Shown piece by piece: positions 1 through 6,211 of a stretch of 7,856 bases of DNA. The stretch lies in contig JAGOBN010000164.1 of NCBI GenBank assembly GCA_017999235.1, forward strand, positions 1 through 7,856, read 5' to 3'. Both the position numbers and the translations under genes were made by a program. A model generated the notes under the pieces. It made no database searches. It saw only the letters and a program-made list of their open reading frames with translations, and was not told the DNA's origin. Source of the stretch: Anaerolineales bacterium (GTDB lineage Bacteria; Chloroflexota; Anaerolineae; Anaerolineales; UBA6663). Position 1 is the first letter of the stretch; every line of letters starts with the position of its first letter.

Positions 1-2
1 GC

Positions 3-245
3 CCGTGGCGCGCCGACCTCGGCGGGCGCAACGGCCTGCTGGCTTTGGCCGGCCTGGCGGCGAGCCGGGTGTTTTTGGAGGCATTTCGCGGGGACAGCGT
101 CGTCTGGGAGGGGGGATGGCGGGCCAACCAAGTGGGTGCGCTGGTGATTTTGGTCGTGGCACTGGCCGGGCTGCGTGTTTGGACCCGGCCGAGCGCCGCC
201 CCCCACCCCACGGATGCGGATAGCCTAGATTTTGTTCAAAGCTAG
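3..245 (+). CDS. lgt: C-terminal fragment of a probable prolipoprotein diacylglyceryl transferase (Lgt)
   Basis: The frame is open from the left edge and stops at TAG 243-245, so only the last 80 or so residues are present and the start lies outside the window. The visible part has the pattern SRVFLEAFRGDS, then a Gly/Trp-containing turn, a Gln, and a last hydrophobic helix (GALVILVVALAGL). This matches the C-terminal end of Lgt, where a conserved R-F-x-E-x-x-R-x-D segment precedes the final transmembrane helix. Lgt is an inner-membrane enzyme that transfers diacylglycerol from phosphatidylglycerol to the lipobox cysteine of prolipoproteins. The roughly 20 residues after the last helix are polar and not conserved in character. 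The assignment rests on a short segment; another polytopic membrane protein is possible. The next gene is the tmRNA, which has its own promoter, so no operon is implied. Confidence 0.55.
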   Translation, partial: PWRADLGGRNGLLALAGLAASRVFLEAFRGDSVVWEGGWRANQVGALVILVVALAGLRVWTRPSAAPHPTDADSLDFVQS

Positions 246-327
246 AGAACAGAGTATCTTCACACGCTCCCTTGTTGGCTACGCGCATTAACTAGAGCTC
301 GGTGTTTGCTATAATCTCCTAGTACCT
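246..327. other. Intergenic region with tmRNA promoter
   Basis: This gap lies between the Lgt-like stop and the tmRNA and is visibly richer in A/T than the rest of the window. It contains the promoter described separately. No convincing hairpin terminator for the upstream gene was found by eye. Confidence 0.6.
288..315 (+). promoter_or_regulatory. Sigma70-type promoter of the tmRNA gene
   Basis: There is a perfect consensus -10 hexamer TATAAT at 310-315. A 4-of-6 -35 match, TTAACT, lies at 288-293 with a 16-bp spacer. Transcription would start near 322, about six bases before the mature tmRNA 5' end at 328. This fits a precursor with a very short leader that RNase P would trim. The strong -10 suits a constitutively and highly expressed RNA. 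Confidence 0.8.
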
Positions 328-416
328 GGGGATGATCTGGCTTCGACGGAAGAGGCTGGTTCCAGGCTGCAAGCCGGGCGGCGCCGAAACCCGCAAACTC
401 AGCGCAAAAATCAAGT

Positions 417-458
417 GCCAACCGCACTTCCTATACGGCTCTTCCTCTCGCGGCCTAA
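417..458 (+). other. tmRNA proteolysis-tag reading frame (ANRTSYTALPLAA)
   Basis: Reading back from TAA at 456-458 gives codons GCC AAC CGC ACT TCC TAT ACG GCT CTT CCT CTC GCG GCC, that is ANRTSYTALPLAA. The start is set by three things: an Ala resume codon followed by Asn, as in most tags; the 11-nt spacing from the upstream pseudoknot; and the preceding AAGT, similar to the usual bases before the resume codon. The C-terminal L-A-A is the signal recognised by ClpXP-type proteases. The last five residues are LPLAA, with Pro in the place of the more common Ala of A-L-A-A. The first Ala comes from the charged tmRNA plus the encoded GCC, depending on counting convention. Confidence 0.85.
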
Positions 459-460
459 CC

Positions 461-525
461 CCGCCGGAGGTTGAACCAAGGCCAGCTCTCTGAGCTGACC
501 CGTTGACCACGAGCCCCTCCGGCGG
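461..525 (+). other. tmRNA internal helix/pseudoknot region after the tag
   Basis: CCGCCGGAGG at 461-470 is the exact reverse complement of CCTCCGGCGG at 516-525. Within it, 483-488 and 492-497 (CAGCTC/GAGCTG) can form a small inner hairpin. This is where the helix after the tag stop and the following pseudoknot (P5/PK2 region) sit in one-piece tmRNAs. Assignment to named helices is by position only. Confidence 0.6.
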
Positions 526-738
526 CGCGTGCCATCAGCGTGACAAAGGCCGGAGTGCCGTCCCGTTCGCCGTGCGCGGGGCGAAAGACCACAGCGGCTG
601 GTCGGCTCGGTGACCCTGTCTCGCGGGGCCCGGCCGGTGACGCCAAAATTGCGAGGCTAAGCTTGTAGATGTCTGTCGCCGAGTCTTTCGGACGCGGGTT
701 CGACTCCCGCCATCTCCACCTCAATCCCCGGTCTGTTG

Positions 739-764
739 GAAAGCCGTCGTTAGGGACGGCTTTC
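739..764 (+). terminator. Hairpin after the tmRNA, probable terminator
   Basis: GAAAGCCGTC (739-748) and GACGGCTTTC (755-764) are perfect 10-bp complements around the 6-nt loop GTTAGG. The stem begins 18 bases after the end of the tmRNA, as expected for a terminator of its precursor. The only U-run (TTTC) lies inside the 3' arm and the bases after it are ATCGCTTAACC, so it is not a textbook intrinsic terminator. The hairpin also ends only 15 bases before the next gene's Shine-Dalgarno, so it could act in that gene's leader. Confidence 0.6.
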
Positions 765-779
765 ATCGCTTAACCGCCC

Positions 780-784
780 GGAGG
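780..784 (+). promoter_or_regulatory. Shine-Dalgarno of the decarboxylase gene
   Basis: GGAGG lies seven bases before the ATG at 792, a near-ideal ribosome-binding site that fixes the start codon. It shows that at least some genes of this organism use Shine-Dalgarno initiation, unlike the gene at 2340. Confidence 0.85.
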
Positions 785-791
785 TCCCCCA

Positions 792-2273
792 ATGGACGCC
801 GACCGCGCCGCCTTTCTAGCTCGTCAAGCGCGGGCGCCTTTCTTCGACTCTTTGCTTCAAACCCGCGCGCGGCGTCCGGTCTCGTTTCACATGCCCGGGC
901 ACAAGTTCAACCCGGCGCTGACCCCCGAACTGGCCGAGTTCTTCGGCGCCGGCCTGCTGGCCGGCGACCTGAATGAATGCCTGCCGTCTGTGGATTATCT
1001 GCACGGCGCCCGCGCGGCGCTGGCGGAAGCACAAGCCCTGGCGGCCGAGGCCGTCGGCGCCGGCCAGACCTTCTTTCTGGTCAATGGCTCCACCGCCGGC
1101 AATCAGGCCATGCTCCTGGCCGCCGCCGGCGAAGATCAACCCATCCTGGTGCCGCGGGCCGCGCACCGCTCGGTGTATGCCGGGCTGGTCCTCTCGGGGG
1201 CGCGGCCGATCTACCTTGCGCCGCGCTATCATCCCGAGATCGGCTTCCCCCTGGCGGTCACCGCCGATGACGTGGCGCACCACCTAGCCGCCGCCCCTGC
1301 CGCGGTCCAGCTCACCAGCCCCAGCTACTATGGCTTCTTGCCCGACGTGGCGGCGGTGGCGGCGCTGGCGCACACGCGCGGCCTGCCGCTGCTGGTGGAC
1401 GAAGCCCACGGCGCCCATCTGCCTTTTCATCCGGCGCTGCCGCGCTCGGCGGTGACGCACGGCGCCGATTTGGTGGTGCAGAGCGCCCACAAGACGCTGG
1501 CCGCCCTCACCCAGGCCGCCTGGCTGCACCGCACCGGCGAGCGGATCCCCCTTCCCCACTTGCAGGCCATCCTGGCGCTGCTGCAATCCTCGTCGCCCAG
1601 CGTCCTGCTCACCGCCTCGCTGGATGTGGCGCGCCGGCAGGCCGTGCTCCATGGCCGGCGGCTCCTGGACCGCGCCCTGAATCTGGCCGAAGCCGCCCGG
1701 GCCGCCATCCGCCGGCTGCCGCGGCTGTGGTGCTACGGCCCGGAACTGGTGGGCGCGCACGGCGTGGCCGCCTACGATCCCACCAAACTGGTGATCCGCG
1801 TGACGGATGCCGGCTTGACGGGCGTCCAATTCGCGGCCGAACTCTGGGCGCGCTTCAATCTAAGCGTGGAGTTCTCCGATCCCCAGCACCTCATCTGTTC
1901 TGTGACGATGGCCGATGACCAGGGCCGGGTAGATTTCCTGATCGCCAGTTTGACCGCGGTCATGCAAGCCCATGCCGCGCTGCCGCCGCTCACGGCCGCA
2001 CCACTGACGCCGCCGCCGGCCCTGCCGCCGGTTGTCCTCAATCCCCGGCCGGCCGCCCGGCACGCCGCGCAGGCGGTCCCCCTGGCGGCCGCGGCCGGCG
2101 CGGTCTGCGCTGAGCCCGTCATCCCTTATCCGCCGGGGATCCCGGTGCTGATGCCGGGCGAATTAATCACCCCCGGCATGCTGGATTATCTGCGGTATCT
2201 GCGCACCCAGCAGCTCACCCTGGTTGGGCCGGCCGACCCGCGGCTGGACACGCTGCGCGTGCTGCGCGCTTAA
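792..2273 (+). CDS. Orn/Lys/Arg decarboxylase family protein (PLP-dependent)
   Basis: The 493-residue product fits the short Bacillus-type branch (SpeA/YaaO-like, about 480-490 residues) of the fold-type I Orn/Lys/Arg decarboxylases. These cytosolic enzymes remove CO2 from a basic amino acid to give agmatine, cadaverine or putrescine. Visible motifs are HMPGHK (33-38) near the N terminus, NGSTAGNQ (98-105) for PLP phosphate binding, His125 in the AHRS segment expected to stack on PLP, and VDEAHGAHL (202-210) with Asp203 for the pyridine nitrogen. SAHKTLAALTQ (231-241) places the Schiff-base lysine at Lys234. The C-terminal domain has the family signature IPYPPGIPVLMPGE (444-457) after a Pro/Ala-rich linker (about 396-440). 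All catalytic landmarks are intact. An Ala (123) replaces the Asn usually seen in the R-N-x-H segment. Substrate cannot be told from sequence. The ATG at 792 is chosen because of its GGAGG. Confidence 0.93.
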   Translation: MDADRAAFLARQARAPFFDSLLQTRARRPVSFHMPGHKFNPALTPELAEFFGAGLLAGDLNECLPSVDYLHGARAALAEAQALAAEAVGAGQTFFLVNGSTAGNQAMLLAAAGEDQPILVPRAAHRSVYAGLVLSGARPIYLAPRYHPEIGFPLAVTADDVAHHLAAAPAAVQLTSPSYYGFLPDVAAVAALAHTRGLPLLVDEAHGAHLPFHPALPRSAVTHGADLVVQSAHKTLAALTQAAWLHRTGERIPLPHLQAILALLQSSSPSVLLTASLDVARRQAVLHGRRLLDRALNLAEAARAAIRRLPRLWCYGPELVGAHGVAAYDPTKLVIRVTDAGLTGVQFAAELWARFNLSVEFSDPQHLICSVTMADDQGRVDFLIASLTAVMQAHAALPPLTAAPLTPPPALPPVVLNPRPAARHAAQAVPLAAAAGAVCAEPVIPYPPGIPVLMPGELITPGMLDYLRYLRTQQLTLVGPADPRLDTLRVLRA

Positions 2274-2339
2274 GCCGCCGTGACCGCCCAGGTCCTTACA
2301 GTGGCGTTGGCCGCTAATTCGCAGTATTATTTGTGAGTC
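2274..2339. other. Intergenic region between decarboxylase and cyclase genes
   Basis: This is a 66-base gap. It contains a weak 6-bp hairpin, AGTGGC (2300-2305) and GCCGCT (2310-2315) with one G-U pair, followed by A/T-richer bases but no proper U-run. A terminator call is therefore weak. A -10-like TATTAT follows at 2325. No Shine-Dalgarno precedes the ATG at 2340. Confidence 0.4.
2325..2330 (+). promoter_or_regulatory. Candidate -10 element for a leaderless cyclase mRNA
   Basis: TATTAT (5 of 6 matches to TATAAT) ends nine bases before the ATG at 2340. A start site about seven bases downstream would fall at or within three bases of the ATG, giving a leaderless mRNA. No -35 hexamer at 16-18 bp spacing is convincing; CTTACA at 2295-2300 is too far away. 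The lack of any purine-rich Shine-Dalgarno agrees with this, but the call is inference. Confidence 0.35.
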
Positions 2340-5300
2340 ATGTTTCCGGCTGCCACCACTTATATCCCGCGCGATCGTCGGCACGCTCTAGCTCACGGAA
2401 CGGTCCTGCCCAACCGCACCGTTGGGTCGGCGCTGTTTGCCGACGTCTCCGGCTTCACCCCCTTGACCGAAGCGCTGGCCAAAGAGCTGGGTCCGCAGCG
2501 CGGCGCGGAAGAACTCACCAAACTGCTCAACACCCTGTACGGCGGTCTGATCGCCGAGGTGGATCTGCGCGGCGGCAGCGTGATCGTGTTTGGCGGCGAC
2601 GCCATCACCTGCTGGTTCGCCGACGACTCCGGCCCGCGCGCCGCCGATTGCGCGCTGGCCATGCAGCAGGTGCTGCGCCAGTACAGCCGCATCACCACGC
2701 CCGCCGGCACCAGCTTTGAACTGGCTATTAAAGTGGCCGTGGCGGCTGGCCCGGCCCGCCGCTTCCGCACCGGCGACCCGCGCATTCAATACCTGGATGT
2801 CCTGGCCGGCCGCACCCTGGAACGGCTGGCCAACGCCGAGCACGCCGCCGGCCGCGGCGAAGTCGTGGTGAGCGCGGAAGTGGTGGACGAGCGGCTGGTG
2901 GTGAGCGAGTGGCGCGCCGGCGCGGCCGGCGAGCGCTTCGCGGTGGTCACCGGCTTGACCCAGCCGGTGGCGCTGACGCCCTGGCCCGAATTGCCCGGCG
3001 AAGCCCTCGCCGAAGCGCAAGTGCGTCCGTGGCTCCTGCCCGCCACCTACGAGCGCCTCAAGACCGGCCAAGACAAATTCGACGCCGAACTCCGCCCGAC
3101 GGTGGCCCTGTTCCTGAGCTTCGAAGGCATTGACTACGATCAGGACGAGGACGCCGGCGAAAAGCTGGATCGGTTTGTCGGCTGGGTGCAGGGCATCCTG
3201 GAACGCTACGAGGGAACGCTGCTCCAATTGACCATGGGCGACAAGGGCAGTTACCTCTACGCCGCGTTTGGCGCGCCGCTGGCCCATGAAGACGACGCCG
3301 CCCGCGCCGCGCTGGCCGCGCTGGAACTGCGCCAGCGGCCGGCCGAACTGAGCTTCATCACGGCGGTCCGCATCGGCGTCAGCCAGGGCCGCATGCGCGT
3401 CGGCCCGTATGGCGGCCCCACCCGGCGCACCTACGGCGTCCTGGGCGACCACGTGAACCTGGCCGCGCGCCTCATGCAAAGCGCCCCGGCCGGCGAGGCG
3501 CTCGTCAGCCAGGCCGCGCAAAAAGACGCCGCCGCCGGCTTTGAGTGGGACGCCTGGCCGGCGCTGCGCGTCAAGGGCAAGTCGGAACCGGTGGTCGTCT
3601 TCCGGCTGGCCGGCCGCCGGGCGCAGCGCAGTTTGCGCCTGCAGGAGCCGCGGTACACCCTGCCCATGGTGGGGCGCGCGGCGGAACTGGCCCTGGCGGA
3701 AGCCAAGCTCGCCCAGACCGTAGCCGGCCACGGCCAGATTGTGGCCGTCACCGCCGAAGCCGGCATGGGCAAATCCCGCCTGACGGCCGAGATCGTGCGC
3801 CGCGCCACGAGCCAGCACCTGACCGTGTACGCCGGCGAATGCCAGTCCTTCGGCACCAACCACAGTTATCTGGTCTGGCAGACCATCTGGCGCGATTTCT
3901 TCGGCCTGGACGCGGCCTGGCCCGTGGATGAGCAGCTGCGCCAGGTGGAAGCGTATCTGGCGGCCATTGACCCGGCCCTGGCCCGCCGGCTCCCTTTGCT
4001 GGACACCGTGCTCAATCTGCCGATCCCGGACAACGACCTGACCGCGGCGCTGGACGCCAAACTGCGCAAAGGTTCGCTGGAAGCCTTGTTGGTGGATTGT
4101 CTGCGCGCCCGCGCCCAGGCCGGCCCGCTGGCGCTGGTGCTGGAAGACTGCCATTGGCTGGACCCGCTCTCGCATGATCTGCTGGAAGCGCTGGGCCGGA
4201 TCACGGCCAGCCTGCCGGTCTTGATCTTAATCGCCTACCGCCCGCCCACGCTGGAGCACCTGCAGGACTCGCGGGTGACCGCCCTGCCGCATGCCACCGT
4301 CATCCCGCTCTTCGAATTCAGCCCGGTGGAGGCCGGCCAGCTGATTGCGCTTAAGCTGGCCCAGACCGAAGGCGGCGCCCAGCACCCGCCGGCGCGTCTG
4401 GTCCAACGGATTGTCGAGCGCTCCCAGGGCAACCCGTTTTACATCGAAGAGCTGCTTAACTATCTGCGCGATCGCGGGCTGGATTACCGCGACCTGGCGG
4501 CGCTGGAAAACCTGGAACTGCCCACCAGCCTGCAGAGCTTGATCCTGAGCCGCATCGATCAGCTGGCGGAAAGCCAAAAGATCACGCTTAAAGTGGCCAG
4601 CATCATCGGCCGGCTGTTCCGCGAAGCCTGGCTGGCCGGGGTGGATCCGCAGCTCGACGTCCGCCAAGTTAAACATGACCTGGCGCGGCTCAACGAACTG
4701 GATCTCACGCCGCTCGACCAGCCCGAGCCGGAGCACACCTATCTCTTTAAGCACATCGTCACGCGTGAAGTGGCTTACGAGAGCCTGCCGTTTGACACGC
4801 GCGCCCTGCTCCACGAGCAGCTGGCCCGCTATCTCGAATACGTCTACGCCGATCAGCTGCCGCAGTATGTCGAACTGCTGGCGTATCACTATGGCCTCAG
4901 CCACAACGCGCCCAAACAGCGCGAGTATTGGCGCTTGGCCGGCGAAGCCGCCCAAGCCGCGTTTGCCAATGTCCCAGCGCTGGATTACTACCGGCGGCTG
5001 CTGCCGCTGCTGTCCGAGGCCGAGCGCGGCCCGATTCTGCTGCGGCTGGGCCAGATTCTGGAACTGGTGGGCGAATGGCCGGACGCGGAAGCCCACTACC
5101 GCCAAGCGCTCGACCTGGCCGACCGGCTGGACAGCGCGCCGCTGCGCGTGGGCGCTCAAACCGGGCTGGGCGGGCTGGCCCGCAAACAAGGCGATTACAC
5201 GCCGGCCGTCGCCTGGCTGGAACGCGCCCGGGCCGGCTTCGCCGAACTCGGCGACCATGCCGGAATCTGCCGCGTGATGGCCGAGATCGGCGAGCTGTAC

Positions 5301-6134
5301 CGGTTGAAGGGCGATTATGCGGAGGCTCAGGCGCGCTACCAGGACAGCCTGACGCTGGCGGAGCAGGTCCATGACCCGGCGGCGCGCCGCGCGGCCCGCG
5401 CCAGCATTCTCAAAAGCGCCGGCACCCTGGCCAACCAGCAGGGCAACCCCACCCGCGCCCGGGAGCTGTATGAAGAGAGCCTGGCCCTGCGCCGGGAACT
5501 CAATGACAAGTATGGGGCCGCCATCCTGCTCAACAACCTGGGCGTGGTCGCCATGTACCAAGAGGACTACCCCACCTCCCGGCCGTTATATACCGAGAGC
5601 CTGGCGCTCCTGCGCGAAATCGGCGACCGCTGGGCGGTGGGCCAAATCCTCAACAACTTGGGCTTGGTGCTGCGCTATCAAGGCGATTACGCCGAGGCGC
5701 GTGCGCAGCTCGAAGAGAGCGTGGCGGTCCGCCGCGCTCTAGGCGACAAATGGGGCATCGCCAACGCCCTGAGCAGCCTGACCAACCTGCTGATCCACCT
5801 CGGCCAGTTCGACGGGGTGCGCGGCATGCTGGAAGAAAGCCTGCGGCTCAATCTGGAACTGGGCGACCGGACGGCCATCGCCTATTGTCTAGAAGACTTC
5901 GCCAGCCTGGCCGCCGCGCATCAGCAGCCGGAGCGCGCCCTGCGGCTGGCCGGCGCCGCCGCCGCCCTGCGCGCCGCCATCGGCGGGCCGCTGCCCACCG
6001 GTGAACAAACCCTGCTGGACCACACCCTCGAACCGGCCCGCGCCGGCCTCAGCCCAGAGACGGCCGCCGCGTATTGGCAGGCGGGTCTGGCGCTGAGCTT
6101 GGAAACGGCCACCGCCGAAGCGCTCGGCGCCTAA
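2340..6134 (+). CDS. Soluble adenylyl cyclase-like protein: two cyclase domains, STAND ATPase, TPR array
   Basis: A cytosolic 1264-residue protein with no signal peptide or membrane helix. Class III cyclase domain 1 (about 23-205) has ALFADVSGFTPLTEA with metal ligand Asp35, a RGAEEL segment and GGDAITCWF with metal ligand Asp87. Cyclase domain 2 (about 251-424) starts ELRPTVALF and has GDKGS and GDHVNLAARL with transition-state residues Asn373 and Arg377. A STAND-type P-loop ATPase (about 440-715) follows: VGRAAEL (444-450), Walker A EAGMGKS (473-479), Walker B LVLEDCHWLD (599-608), YRP (633-635) and QGNPFYIEELL (696-706). A winged-helix-like linker leads to TPRs of about 40 residues (about 855-1210, clearest 1023-1176). 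This order is that of ADCY10. Domain 1 lacks the Asn/Arg pair, and domain 2 has Ser260 instead of the first metal Asp, so only one composite active site is expected. There is no DNA-binding domain at the C terminus. The ATG at 2340 lacks a Shine-Dalgarno. Confidence 0.93.
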   Translation: MFPAATTYIPRDRRHALAHGTVLPNRTVGSALFADVSGFTPLTEALAKELGPQRGAEELTKLLNTLYGGLIAEVDLRGGSVIVFGGDAITCWFADDSGPRAADCALAMQQVLRQYSRITTPAGTSFELAIKVAVAAGPARRFRTGDPRIQYLDVLAGRTLERLANAEHAAGRGEVVVSAEVVDERLVVSEWRAGAAGERFAVVTGLTQPVALTPWPELPGEALAEAQVRPWLLPATYERLKTGQDKFDAELRPTVALFLSFEGIDYDQDEDAGEKLDRFVGWVQGILERYEGTLLQLTMGDKGSYLYAAFGAPLAHEDDAARAALAALELRQRPAELSFITAVRIGVSQGRMRVGPYGGPTRRTYGVLGDHVNLAARLMQSAPAGEALVSQAAQKDAAAGFEWDAWPALRVKGKSEPVVVFRLAGRRAQRSLRLQEPRYTLPMVGRAAELALAEAKLAQTVAGHGQIVAVTAEAGMGKSRLTAEIVRRATSQHLTVYAGECQSFGTNHSYLVWQTIWRDFFGLDAAWPVDEQLRQVEAYLAAIDPALARRLPLLDTVLNLPIPDNDLTAALDAKLRKGSLEALLVDCLRARAQAGPLALVLEDCHWLDPLSHDLLEALGRITASLPVLILIAYRPPTLEHLQDSRVTALPHATVIPLFEFSPVEAGQLIALKLAQTEGGAQHPPARLVQRIVERSQGNPFYIEELLNYLRDRGLDYRDLAALENLELPTSLQSLILSRIDQLAESQKITLKVASIIGRLFREAWLAGVDPQLDVRQVKHDLARLNELDLTPLDQPEPEHTYLFKHIVTREVAYESLPFDTRALLHEQLARYLEYVYADQLPQYVELLAYHYGLSHNAPKQREYWRLAGEAAQAAFANVPALDYYRRLLPLLSEAERGPILLRLGQILELVGEWPDAEAHYRQALDLADRLDSAPLRVGAQTGLGGLARKQGDYTPAVAWLERARAGFAELGDHAGICRVMAEIGELYRLKGDYAEAQARYQDSLTLAEQVHDPAARRAARASILKSAGTLANQQGNPTRARELYEESLALRRELNDKYGAAILLNNLGVVAMYQEDYPTSRPLYTESLALLREIGDRWAVGQILNNLGLVLRYQGDYAEARAQLEESVAVRRALGDKWGIANALSSLTNLLIHLGQFDGVRGMLEESLRLNLELGDRTAIAYCLEDFASLAAAHQQPERALRLAGAAAALRAAIGGPLPTGEQTLLDHTLEPARAGLSPETAAAYWQAGLALSLETATAEALGA
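4902..5969 (+). repeat. Coding tandem repeat: TPR array
   Basis: Within the cyclase/ATPase gene, about eight or nine degenerate 40-residue (about 120-bp) units encode TPR helix pairs. The best-conserved run, residues 1023-1176, repeats the pattern LNNLG-x5-QGDY-x3-R-x-L-x-EESLALRRELGD with small changes. The array would form a superhelical protein-binding surface that could sense a partner or hold the ATPase inactive, as in other STAND proteins. Divergence is at protein level; the DNA copies are not identical, so recent slippage is unlikely. Confidence 0.8.
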
Positions 6135-6146
6135 CCGTCTAACTGC

Positions 6147-6186
6147 AACGAAAAGACCCGCGTCAGGCGACGCGGGTCTTTTCGTT
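6147..6186. terminator. Bidirectional intrinsic terminator between convergent genes
   Basis: Bases 6147-6164 (AACGAAAAGACCCGCGTC) and 6169-6186 (GACGCGGGTCTTTTCGTT) are perfect 18-bp complements with the 4-nt loop AGGC. The GC core is flanked by A-rich and T-rich ends, so a U-run follows the GC core on either strand. It starts 13 bases after the plus-strand stop (6134) and lies 26 bases beyond the minus-strand stop (6212), so it can end both transcripts. Confidence 0.93.
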
Positions 6187-6211
6187 TATCAGGAATAACG
6201 CCGGCCGGCGG

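Larger units (their letters stand above)
328..720 (+). ncRNA. ssrA: Transfer-messenger RNA (tmRNA), one-piece
   Basis: tmRNA rescues ribosomes stalled on broken mRNAs and tags the unfinished peptide for proteolysis, working with SmpB. The 5' end GGGGATGATCTGGCTTCGAC is the standard tmRNA opening. Bases 328-334 pair with 711-717 as a 7-bp acceptor stem with one G-U pair. The T-arm is canonical: GCGGG (694-698), loop TTCGACT, CCCGC (706-710). A pseudoknot precedes the tag frame: stems 375-378/390-393 and 381-384/402-405, then 11 A-rich bases to the resume codon at 417. Downstream of the tag stop, 461-470 pairs perfectly with 516-525 as another pseudoknot-region helix. The RNA is a single contiguous piece of ordinary length (about 390 nt). 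The discriminator is A718, followed by CC and then T, so the terminal CCA is not fully encoded. The pseudoknots were paired by eye. Confidence 0.97.

Noticed and set aside
5..223. 72-codon plus-strand frame at the left edge
   Set aside because: It is out of phase with the Lgt-like frame, which has the conserved motif and a membrane helix. This one is Gly/Arg/Pro-rich without features.
681..720. tmRNA 3' end as an integration site for a mobile element
   Set aside because: The tmRNA 3' end is a known attachment hotspot. However, no direct repeat of it, integrase or phage gene was seen downstream; ordinary genes follow.
455..766. Minus-strand frame (103 codons) across the tmRNA
   Set aside because: It lies over a structured RNA whose folding explains the sequence. 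The apparent peptide is an artefact of the tmRNA antisense.
2300..2315. Weak hairpin after the decarboxylase as a terminator
   Set aside because: The stem is only six pairs with a G-U and is not followed by a U-run, so it is too weak to call separately.
2388..4175. Long open frame (595 codons) antisense to the cyclase gene
   Set aside because: It lies opposite conserved cyclase and ATPase motifs, and its product is low-complexity (Gly/Ala/Arg/Gln/His-rich) with no recognisable domain. Long antisense frames are expected in GC-rich genes with strong third-position bias.
4227..5561. Long open frame (444 codons) antisense to the ATPase/TPR part
   Set aside because: Same reason: a mirror of GC-biased TPR codons, with no domain of its own and no ribosome-binding site noticed.
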